The notes beneath the pieces are model-generated. The model worked only from the letters and a program-made list of their open reading frames with translations, was not told the DNA's origin and ran no database searches. From Archangium lipolyticum (GTDB taxonomy: Bacteria > Myxococcota > Myxococcia > Myxococcales > Myxococcaceae): a stretch of DNA of 64,000 nt. Both the position numbers and the translations under genes were made by a program. This document shows, piece by piece, positions 57,438 to 64,000 of this stretch; the first letter of the stretch is position 1, and every line of letters starts with the position of its first letter. Where the stretch lies: assembly GCF_024623785.1 (NCBI RefSeq), contig NZ_JANKBZ010000003.1, positions 186,001-250,000 of the forward strand. Direction: 5' to 3'.

Positions 57438-58562
57438 ATGGCCCGTGTACGCAAGGTGTTGATCGTCGGTGGTGGGATCGGCGGACTCTCGTTGGCCTCC
57501 GGCCTGCGCAACCGTGGCATCGAGGTCGACCTCGTCGAGGTCAAGAAGGAGTGGACCGTCTACGGCGTTGGCATCATCCAACAATGCAACGTCATCCGGG
57601 CCATGGCGCAGCTGGGGCTGGCCGACCGCTTCCTCGGCGCGGGGTTCGCCTACGAGAACGTCGGGTTCTACTCGGCGGAGGGGGCGCTTCAGCGGATGCT
57701 GCCCGGGGTGCGCGCGGCGGGGCCGCAGTACCCGGCCAACCTGGGCATCTCCCGGCTCGCCCTCCATCGCGTGCTCAGCTCCACGGCGGAGGAGCGGGGG
57801 ACCTCCATCCGTCTGGGCCTCACGGTCGAGCACCTGGAGCAGGACCCCGACGGCGTGTCGGTCACGTTCACCGACGGCTCGCGGGGCCGGTATGACCTCG
57901 TCGTGGGGGCCGACGGGCTCTTCTCCAAGGTCCGGTCCATGGTCTTCGGGAAGGAGCTGAAGCCGCGCTTCACGGGACAGGCGGTCTTCCGTCACAACTT
58001 CAAGCGCCCGCCCGAGATCGACCATCTGGCCGCCTTCTACGGGCGTCATCACAACGCCGGGCTCTGCCCCCTGTCGCAGGAGCTGATGTACCTGTTCGTG
58101 ACCTCCTCGGAGCCTGGGAACCCGTGGATGCCGGAGGACCAGCTCGCGGAGCTCATGAGGGACCGCCTGAAGGAGTTCGGCGGGATCATCGGCCGGCTGC
58201 GGGAACAGATCGCCGACCCGAAGCAGGTCGTCTACAAGCCCATGGAGGTGATCTTCGTCCCCGAGCCCTGGTACCGGGGGAGGGTGGTGCTGATCGGCGA
58301 TGCCGTCCATGCGACGACGCCGCACCTGGGGCAGGGGGCGGGCATGGCCATCGAGGACGCCGTGGTGCTCGCGGAGCTGCTCGCGGAGGACGCACCGGTG
58401 GAGGCGCTCCTGTCCCGCTTCATGCAGCGGCGTTACGAGCGCTGCAAGTTCATCGTCGAGAGCTCGATCCAGATCGGTGACTGGGAGATGCAGGGCGCGT
58501 CCCACGCCGACCGGACGGGCATCGTGAAGAAGATGATGGAAGTCACGGCCCAGCCCATTTAA
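57438..58562 (+). CDS. FAD-dependent aromatic monooxygenase (group A)
   Basis: The 374-residue protein has GGGIGGLSLASGL (11-23), the NAD(P)H/FAD motif DLVVGADGLFSKVR, and the ribityl-binding GDAVHATTPHLGQGAGMAIED. AAGGAG precedes the ATG. It should hydroxylate a phenolic ring using FAD and NAD(P)H, producing the ortho-diol needed by the extradiol dioxygenase encoded three kb upstream in the operon. It is the likely first enzyme of the pathway. Confidence 0.93.
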   Translation: MARVRKVLIVGGGIGGLSLASGLRNRGIEVDLVEVKKEWTVYGVGIIQQCNVIRAMAQLGLADRFLGAGFAYENVGFYSAEGALQRMLPGVRAAGPQYPANLGISRLALHRVLSSTAEERGTSIRLGLTVEHLEQDPDGVSVTFTDGSRGRYDLVVGADGLFSKVRSMVFGKELKPRFTGQAVFRHNFKRPPEIDHLAAFYGRHHNAGLCPLSQELMYLFVTSSEPGNPWMPEDQLAELMRDRLKEFGGIIGRLREQIADPKQVVYKPMEVIFVPEPWYRGRVVLIGDAVHATTPHLGQGAGMAIEDAVVLAELLAEDAPVEALLSRFMQRRYERCKFIVESSIQIGDWEMQGASHADRTGIVKKMMEVTAQPI

Positions 58563-58574
58563 ACGAAGAGCGGT

Positions 58575-59960
58575 ATGGATGGTGTCAAAGCCGAGCTGGA
58601 AGCTTCCGATGGTCTCCCCACGCCGCGCCGGTATTGGGCGATCGCCGCCATCGTGCTCGCGATCTCCATGGCCGTCCTGGATGGGGCGATCGCCAACGTG
58701 GCGCTGCCCTCCATCGCACGGGACCTGAACGCCTCGCCCGCCGCGTCGATCTGGATCGTCAACGCCTACCAGCTCGCCATCGTCGTCTCGCTGCTCCCGT
58801 TCGCCTCGCTGGGAGACATCGTGGGCTACCGCCGCGTCTTCCAGGCCGGCCTCCTGGTGTTCACGGGGGCCTCGCTGGCCTGCGCGCTGTCGGGCTCCCT
58901 CGTGGGACTGACGCTCGCACGCGTCCTCCAGGGCTTCGGCGCGGCCGCGCTCATGAGTGTCAATGCCGCCCTCGTCCGCTTCACCTACCCGAATCGGCTC
59001 CTGGGACGGGCCATTGGCATCAACGCCATGGTGGTCGCGACCTGCTCCGCGCTCGGCCCGACGATCGCCTCGGCCATCCTGTCGCTCTCGTCGTGGCCCT
59101 GGCTCTTCGCCATCAACCTGCCCGTGGGGACCGCCGCGCTGCTCATCGCGCGCCAGGCGCTACCGCACACCCGGCGCTCGGGGCTCCCGTTCGATTGGAC
59201 GAGTGCGCTGCTCAATGCCCTGACGTTCGGGTTGCTGATCATCGGCATCGAGACCCTGACGTCCGGTGTGATGCCGAGTGCCCTCCTGCTCGCCGGGAGT
59301 CTCGCCGCGGGCGCCGTGCTGGTGCGGCGGCAGCTCTCGCGGACCTCACCGCTCGTACCGGTGGACCTGCTGCGCATCCCCGTCTTCGCCTTCTCCGTGA
59401 CGGCTTCCATCTGCTGCTTCTCGGCGCAGATGCTCGCTTTCGTTTCCCTGCCGTTCTACTTCCAGAACGTCCTGGGGCGCGGCCAGGTGGAGGTCGGGCT
59501 GTTGATGACGCCCTGGCCGGTCGCGGTGGCCATCATGGCGCCCATCGCGGGGCGGCTGGCGGATCGCTTCTCGGCGGCCATCCTGTGCGGCGTGGGGGCG
59601 GTCGTGATGGCGTCGGGATTGGCGCTGCTCGCGCTCCTGCCCACGCACGCGGCGAGCGGTTTCATCGTCTGCGGCATGGCTCTCTGTGGCGTGGGCTTCG
59701 GGTTCTTCCAGTCGCCGAACAACCGCGCGATGTTGTCCGCCGCTCCGAAGGCGCGCAGTGGCGGCGCGGGTGGCATGCAGGCCACGGCCCGCCTGCTGGG
59801 GCAGACGTGCGGTGCCACCCTGGTCGCCCTGTGCTTCAGGGCGTCCTCGAACCATGGGTCCACGGTGGCCCTGGGGCTCGGTGCTTGCGTCGCGACCGTG
59901 TCGGCCGTGGTCAGCACCTTCCGGTACCATCAGCAGGTCGACGTCCAGGTGACATCGTAG
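58575..59960 (+). CDS. MFS transporter, DHA2/EmrB-QacA type (14 helices)
   Basis: The 461-residue protein has the DHA2 start LDGAIANVALPSIARDL, about 14 helices, the motif-A loop GDIVGYRRVFQ and RVLQGFGAAALMSVNAALVR. It ends the catabolic operon 12 bp after the monooxygenase and probably moves the aromatic substrate or exports a toxic phenolic. Orientation of transport cannot be deduced; DHA2 members are usually exporters. Confidence 0.9.
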   Translation: MDGVKAELEASDGLPTPRRYWAIAAIVLAISMAVLDGAIANVALPSIARDLNASPAASIWIVNAYQLAIVVSLLPFASLGDIVGYRRVFQAGLLVFTGASLACALSGSLVGLTLARVLQGFGAAALMSVNAALVRFTYPNRLLGRAIGINAMVVATCSALGPTIASAILSLSSWPWLFAINLPVGTAALLIARQALPHTRRSGLPFDWTSALLNALTFGLLIIGIETLTSGVMPSALLLAGSLAAGAVLVRRQLSRTSPLVPVDLLRIPVFAFSVTASICCFSAQMLAFVSLPFYFQNVLGRGQVEVGLLMTPWPVAVAIMAPIAGRLADRFSAAILCGVGAVVMASGLALLALLPTHAASGFIVCGMALCGVGFGFFQSPNNRAMLSAAPKARSGGAGGMQATARLLGQTCGATLVALCFRASSNHGSTVALGLGACVATVSAVVSTFRYHQQVDVQVTS

Positions 59961-59995
59961 CGCCCGCCGGAAGGGACCGGCTCCTCTGGCGCCGC

Positions 59996-60925
59996 TCACG
60001 CGAAGGCGGAGCTGCGCAGGACCATCACGTCCGCGAAGTCCTGGCGCAGCGGCGCGAGACACAGCGCCCCCTGCGACACCTGCTCGAGGAAATACTCGCC
60101 GTAGTCGTGGCGGGGACCCGATGCATACACGGTGATGTCCCGGGCCCGCGCGACGTCCCCGAGCATCCGCGCCACCGCGTGCGCCACCTCTCCCCAGAAG
60201 GGGAAGTACAGATAGAACGCGGTGCCGTCCGACAGGTCCACATCGCGGACATCCGCGTGGATGAACTCCAGGTTCGGCAGCGCGAAACGCTCGCCGTTGC
60301 GGCGCGCCGACTCGACGTACTCCTGGCCGTACTCCACGCCCTTCACCCGCGCCGAGGAGCTCGCGGCCACGGTGATGGCGAACTTCCCGTTGCCGCAGCC
60401 CAGGTCGTAGACCGTGTCGTGCTGGCCGGGGCTCGTGATGGAGAGGAAGTCGGAGATGCGCTGGGCCCGCGAGGCCATGTTCACCTGACCGAACGGGGGA
60501 CGGTTCTGCCCGGTGGTGATGCGTGAGATGCGCAGCAGGCCCTCGAGCCAGTCATCCGCCGCCGTGCTCGCGCGGCCAGCGGCCTCGGCAAAGCCGAGCC
60601 CCTCCCACTGCTCCCGGAAGCGGGTCGGTGCGAGCTCTCCCGTGCGAAGCTGCTGGGCGACATCATCTCCGGCCGCATCCAGTGCGTCGGTCACCGTGAG
60701 TGCACGCGCCTCCAGTGCATCCCAGAGGGCACGGAGCTCCGGGCGTCCTTGAACGTCGATGAGGAGCAGGTCCGGCTCCACGTTCTCCCGAACGAAGGAG
60801 AACCGCTCGAAGAGCTCCCACAGCGCCCCCAGTTCCAGGGTACGTGCATCTTTCGAGGACAGGAGGGTCTCGGCGCGCTCGACCCACCAGGGGACGGAAC
60901 GTGGGGTGGGGGAGGAGGGCGACAT
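59996..60925 (-). CDS. class I SAM-dependent methyltransferase
   Basis: The preferred ATG at 60925 gives 309 residues; a GTG at 60955 is possible. An N-terminal helical domain (30-140, with ELGALWELFERFSF) precedes a Rossmann methyltransferase core: TVYDLGCGNGKFAITVA (motif I), VKGVEYGQEYVESARRN (motif II) and FIHADVRDVDLSDG (motif III). The fold resembles the Dot1/histone-methyltransferase-like and Methyltransf_25 group. Substrate unknown. It converges with the MFS gene. Confidence 0.82.
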   Translation of the reverse strand: MSPSSPTPRSVPWWVERAETLLSSKDARTLELGALWELFERFSFVRENVEPDLLLIDVQGRPELRALWDALEARALTVTDALDAAGDDVAQQLRTGELAPTRFREQWEGLGFAEAAGRASTAADDWLEGLLRISRITTGQNRPPFGQVNMASRAQRISDFLSITSPGQHDTVYDLGCGNGKFAITVAASSSARVKGVEYGQEYVESARRNGERFALPNLEFIHADVRDVDLSDGTAFYLYFPFWGEVAHAVARMLGDVARARDITVYASGPRHDYGEYFLEQVSQGALCLAPLRQDFADVMVLRSSAFA

Positions 60926-61032
60926 GGGCCAGGATGGTGTCAGACAGGCAGGCACCTGTCATGCATTCCCAGCGTGCTCGCCAGGTCTCCTCTCAAGTAG
61001 CGTCGCGGCATCGCGAAACAGGAGAGCTCGTC

Positions 61033-61497
61033 GTGGCCACACGGAAGGCGCAAGCGAAGAAGCCCGCGGTCAAGAAGTCAGTGGTCAAGAGGCCCGCGGC
61101 GAAAACGAAGTCTTCGTCCCAGGGAACGAACGGCACGGACGAGGTGGACGCGTACATGAAGCGTCTGGAGCACCCGCTGAAAGCCGAGATCGAAGCCGTG
61201 CGGGCGATCATCCTCGGGGCGAACAAGAAGGTCGCCGAGCGCGTGAAGTGGAACGCGCCGAGCTTCTACTACAAGCAGGACATCGCGGCCTTCAATCCCC
61301 GCGCACAGGACTGTGTTCACGTCGTCTTCGTCTTCCCGAAGGGCACGATGCCGACTGATCGGTTCGGCTTCCTGGAAGGCGACTATGTGGACCGGCGCAT
61401 GGCGCGGTTCCGCGACATGGCGGATGTGCGGGCGAACAAGGCCGGGCTCGTGCGGCTCGTGAAACACTGGGTCCGCGCCATGGACGAGGTGCAATGA
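61033..61497 (+). CDS. DUF1801 domain protein with Lys/Ala-rich N-terminus
   Basis: The start is GTG at 61033, after AGGAGAG. The 154-residue protein begins with a histone-H1-like basic tail (KAQAKKPAVKKSVVKRPAAK) and continues with a DUF1801/YdhG-like domain (VDAYMKRLEHPLKAEIEAVR, VKWNAPSFYYKQDIAAFN). The tail could bind nucleic acid. Its stop overlaps the start of the SDR gene (ATGATG), implying coupled translation. Confidence 0.82.
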   Translation: MATRKAQAKKPAVKKSVVKRPAAKTKSSSQGTNGTDEVDAYMKRLEHPLKAEIEAVRAIILGANKKVAERVKWNAPSFYYKQDIAAFNPRAQDCVHVVFVFPKGTMPTDRFGFLEGDYVDRRMARFRDMADVRANKAGLVRLVKHWVRAMDEVQ

Positions 61498-62246
61498 TGC
61501 TGCTGGAGAACAAGGTCGCAGTCATCTACGGCGCGGGCGGCTCGATCGGTGGTGCCGTGGCCCGTGCCTTCGCCCGTGAAGGAGCGAGGGTCTTCCTCGC
61601 GGGCCGTACGAAGGCGAAGCTCGAGCTGGTCGCGGACGACATCCGTTCGCGTGGCGGCCAGGCGGACACCGCCGTCCTCGACGCACTCGACGAGAAGGCC
61701 GTCGACGCGTTCGTGGATGCGGTGGCCGCGCGGGCCGGGTACGTCGACATCTCGTTCAACGTCATCGGGTACGACGACGTCCAGAAGCCGCTCATGGAGC
61801 TCTCCGTCGACGACTTCCTGCAGCCGATCACCCATGCGATGCGGACACAATTCGTGACGACGAGGGCGGCCGCCCGGCACATGCGCGCGCGCGGCTCGGG
61901 CGTGATCCTCGCGTTCGGGGGTTCGGGGCCGCAGACACTGCCCGGCCTGGGGGGCTTCAAGATCGCCCTCGATGCCCTCGAGGGCCTCCGCCGGCAGTGG
62001 GCCTGCGAGCTCGGCGCCCACGGCATCCGCGTGGTGACGCTGAAGACGGGAGGAATCCCGGAGACCCTTCCCCACACGGTCCCTGGATGGAAGGAGATCG
62101 CCGCCAGCATCGAGCAGGCGACCCTGCTCAAGCGTGCGGCGACGCTCGCCGACGTCGGCAATGTCGCGGCCTTCGTGGCTTCGGATCAGGCCCGCACCAT
62201 CACCTCGACCGAGGTCAACATCTCCGCCGGAGCTATCGTGGACTGA
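61494..62246 (+). CDS. short-chain dehydrogenase/reductase family protein lacking the catalytic Tyr
   Basis: The 250-residue protein has the NAD(P)-binding GAGGSIGG (13-20), AGRTKAKLE and Ser144 (AFGGSG). At the YxxxK position the sequence is L152-GGF-K156, so the catalytic Tyr is replaced by Leu while Lys remains. The C-terminus VNISAGAIVD is normal. It may be an inactive, regulatory or mechanistically altered SDR. Two ATG codons (61494, 61497) are possible starts. Its stop abuts the stop of the convergent SDR in TGATCA. Confidence 0.85.
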   Translation: MMLLENKVAVIYGAGGSIGGAVARAFAREGARVFLAGRTKAKLELVADDIRSRGGQADTAVLDALDEKAVDAFVDAVAARAGYVDISFNVIGYDDVQKPLMELSVDDFLQPITHAMRTQFVTTRAAARHMRARGSGVILAFGGSGPQTLPGLGGFKIALDALEGLRRQWACELGAHGIRVVTLKTGGIPETLPHTVPGWKEIAASIEQATLLKRAATLADVGNVAAFVASDQARTITSTEVNISAGAIVD

Positions 62247-63011
62247 TCAGCTGCGGAAGGCCCATCCCCCATCCACGGACAGGGTGGTGCCGGTGGTGAA
62301 GGTGGCATCGGCGCAGAGGAAGAGGATGGCACGGGCCACCTCATCGGGCTGCCCGACGCGGGCCATCGGGTGGTAGGTCTCGGCCATCATCCGCACGGTG
62401 GCCGGGTCGCCCTTCGTGAAGTCGAGAAAGGTCTCCGTCGCGATGGAGCCCGGGGCCACCGCGTTGACGGTGATGCCGTCCGAGGCGGCCTCGAGCGCGG
62501 CGGTCTCCGTGAGACTCTCCATCGCGCGCTTGGTGGCTCCATACGGGCCCAGTCCCCGGAACGCTCGTTTGCCGATGGCCGAGGAGACATTGACGATGCG
62601 GCCGCCTCCGCCCTGGGCCTTCATCTGCTGGAGCTCGGCGCGCAGGCACCAGAAGAAGGCCGTCAGGTTGGTGTGGAGGACCTGCGCCCAGTTGTCGTCG
62701 GTGCAGTCGGAGATGGGGCCTGGCTGGCCGGTGATTCCAGGCACGTTCACGGCGCAGTCGAGGCGGCCAAAAGCGGCCACCGTCGTCTCCACGGCCCGGG
62801 TCACGTGGGCCAGCTGGGTGACATCCGTCTCGACGAAGCGCGCCGTGCCCCCCTGGGCGACGATCTCCTGGACCACCGCCGAGCCCTCGGCCACTCGCCG
62901 TGCGGCCACGACAACCCGGGCTCCGGCCTGCCCGAGCGCCAGGGCCGCCGCCTTGCCGATACCGCCACTGCCGCCGATCACCAGTGCCACCTTGCCATCG
63001 AGCCGACTCAT
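62247..63011 (-). CDS. short-chain dehydrogenase/reductase
   Basis: The 254-residue protein is a canonical classical SDR: GGSGGIGK (13-20), VNVSSAIG (Ser143/144), catalytic P-Y157-GATK161 and the C-terminal TTLSVDGGWAFRS typical of glucose/3-oxoacyl dehydrogenase-like members. Substrate unknown. It converges with a catalytically impaired SDR and is divergent from the adenylate cyclase gene. Confidence 0.92.
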   Translation of the reverse strand: MSRLDGKVALVIGGSGGIGKAAALALGQAGARVVVAARRVAEGSAVVQEIVAQGGTARFVETDVTQLAHVTRAVETTVAAFGRLDCAVNVPGITGQPGPISDCTDDNWAQVLHTNLTAFFWCLRAELQQMKAQGGGGRIVNVSSAIGKRAFRGLGPYGATKRAMESLTETAALEAASDGITVNAVAPGSIATETFLDFTKGDPATVRMMAETYHPMARVGQPDEVARAILFLCADATFTTGTTLSVDGGWAFRS

Positions 63012-63069
63012 GGGTGCCTCCTCCGGGGTCTGCTACCTTCCTCGAACACTTGATACCCTCAACACGCGC

Positions 63070-64000
63070 ATGAAGTCCCGCTCCCCCCGGGAAGGCTCCT
63101 CTTCGCCCATGGACTCCGGAGCCGACACCACGGCCCAGGAGATCGAGCAGACGCTCGCCCAGAGCCGGGCCTCCGCCGAGCGGCGCATCGCGCTCTATCG
63201 CGTCTGGGTCGTCGGCGCCGTCGGACTGCTCGCGGCCTGGCCGTTCCTCTCTGGAGGCTCGGCCTTCTCGTTCATCGTCTCCAGCGTCTACTTCGCGTAC
63301 TCGCTGGGGGTGCTCGCCTGGTTGCGCCACCGGACGCCGCGCTGGTTGGGTGAGGTCACCCTGATGGTCGATCTCGTCTCCATGGCCGTCTTCTACATGG
63401 TGCTCGGGCGCTTCGATGGAGCTGGCGAGTCTCCGCGCTGGACCCTGAACATCCTGCCGTCGTTGATGATGGTCACCCTGCTCGGCAACTTCCTGCGGTA
63501 CTCGGGCCGGTTCGCCATCGCCAGCAGCGCGGTGGCCGCGGTGATGTTCCTGGCGGTGATGATCTCTCAAGGCAACTTCCACCCGGGGCAGATCTCCACC
63601 GCGGCCATCCTCCTGCTCTCCGGCTTCATCGCCGCCAGCAGTGGCGCGCGCGCCCGGCAGAACCTGGATACCTTCGCCCGGCTGCGCCTCTTGCGCCGGT
63701 ACCTGCCCAAGGTCGCCGTGGAGCGCGTGCTGGAGGATCCTCGCGCGGGCATGGCCCTGGGCGGCCGCTCCGTCACGGTGACCTTGCTGGCCACGGATCT
63801 GCGCGGCTTCACCTCGATGAGCGAGAAGCTCTCACCCGAGGAGGTGGTGCGCCAGCTCAACGCCTACCACGCCACGCTGCTCGAGCAGGTCGAGCGGCAC
63901 GGTGGCACGCTCGACAAGTTCATCGGCGACGGCGCGCTGGTGGTGTTCGGCTTCGGCGCACAGGACGCTCCCGAGGCGGACCATGGCGCCGCAGCGGCAC
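63070..64000 (+). CDS. membrane class III adenylate/guanylate cyclase, 3' end outside window
   Basis: The frame is open from the ATG at 63070 (alternative 63109) to the window edge, 310 codons without stop. An N-terminal coiled coil (IEQTLAQSRASAERR) is followed by about six membrane helices (48-210) and a juxtamembrane segment (LRLLRRYLPKVAVERVLED). The cyclase domain begins with the metal-binding LLATDLRGFTSMSEKL (Asp243) and DKFIGDGALVVFG (Asp287), both metal Asp residues present. It should make cAMP or cGMP in response to a membrane signal. The C-terminal third of the catalytic domain is not visible. Confidence 0.92.
   Translation, partial: MKSRSPREGSSSPMDSGADTTAQEIEQTLAQSRASAERRIALYRVWVVGAVGLLAAWPFLSGGSAFSFIVSSVYFAYSLGVLAWLRHRTPRWLGEVTLMVDLVSMAVFYMVLGRFDGAGESPRWTLNILPSLMMVTLLGNFLRYSGRFAIASSAVAAVMFLAVMISQGNFHPGQISTAAILLLSGFIAASSGARARQNLDTFARLRLLRRYLPKVAVERVLEDPRAGMALGGRSVTVTLLATDLRGFTSMSEKLSPEEVVRQLNAYHATLLEQVERHGGTLDKFIGDGALVVFGFGAQDAPEADHGAAAA

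Overview
The window looks like a chromosomal segment of a myxobacterium (Myxococcota, Cystobacterineae; Archangium or Cystobacter-like). The signs are very high GC, eukaryote-type Ser/Thr kinases (one fused to an ATPase and a histidine kinase), an FHA-domain sigma-54 activator, two RCC1-repeat lipoproteins, a MYXO-CTERM-like sorting motif, an LSTNG-repeat lipoprotein and many secreted proteins of unknown function. The species assignment is an inference. No rRNA gene, complete tRNA gene or CRISPR array was seen.

Layout. 1-4.3 kb: a truncated Cys-rich protein with a small partner gene, a scar with a tRNA-like 3' arm, a Rieske oxygenase divergent from an AraC regulator, a decayed copy of the large kinase gene, a DUF1428 gene and a secreted protein. 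4.5-13.6 kb: a lipoprotein, a 1,769-residue trifunctional kinase and an RCC1 lipoprotein. 13.8-18.5 kb: a small membrane ORF, then a divergent pair of SET-domain fusions (ATP-grasp/SET and SET/cupin_5), then a PEGA-type Ser/Thr kinase. 18.5-22.9 kb: a two-gene envelope operon (one gene is a phospholipase C-like protein with an internal sorting signal) and an FHA/sigma-54 activator. 23-25 kb: a TetR/MFS pair with tandem operators. 25-29.6 kb: a glycosidase, a parallel beta-helix protein and a compositionally foreign MOSC gene, lying between 67-bp direct repeats next to an IS3 relic. 29.6-38.4 kb: membrane protein, dicarboxylate symporter with an apparently leaderless promoter, alpha/beta hydrolase, FAD epoxidase-type enzyme, Fe/2-oxoglutarate hydroxylase coupled to a DMT exporter, and a TctA-type transporter. 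38.5-44.2 kb: LSTNG lipoprotein, VOC protein, then AAC(3), a KASIII-like acyltransferase, an acyl-CoA ligase and a SnoaL-like gene. 44.3-50.3 kb: a bactofilin-like fusion, a secreted protein, the second RCC1 lipoprotein and a cytochrome P450. 50.3-60 kb: a catabolic regulon. 60-64 kb: a methyltransferase, DUF1801, two SDRs and a truncated adenylate cyclase.

How the genes work together. The most coherent system is the catabolic region at 50.3-60 kb. A NodD-like LysR regulator sits between a seven-gene operon (C-C hydrolase, extradiol-type VOC dioxygenase, Rieske ferredoxin, FAH hydrolase, a deleted amidohydrolase, FAD hydroxylase, MFS transporter) and, across another divergent promoter, a cyclase/FAH pair. 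Both promoters carry the same 15-bp palindrome ATCGGCG-N3-CCGAT, which contains the ATC-N9-GAT core of NodD-type boxes. The set resembles flavonoid-type aromatic degradation: hydroxylate, cleave the ring, hydrolyse.

The least understood system is the SET-domain pair at 14.2-16.7 kb. Two proteins that share an unusual bacterial SET plus post-SET module, each fused to a different small-molecule enzyme domain, are transcribed from a 38-bp divergent promoter region. The SnoaL/ligase/KASIII operon probably activates a carboxylic acid and transfers it to an acceptor.
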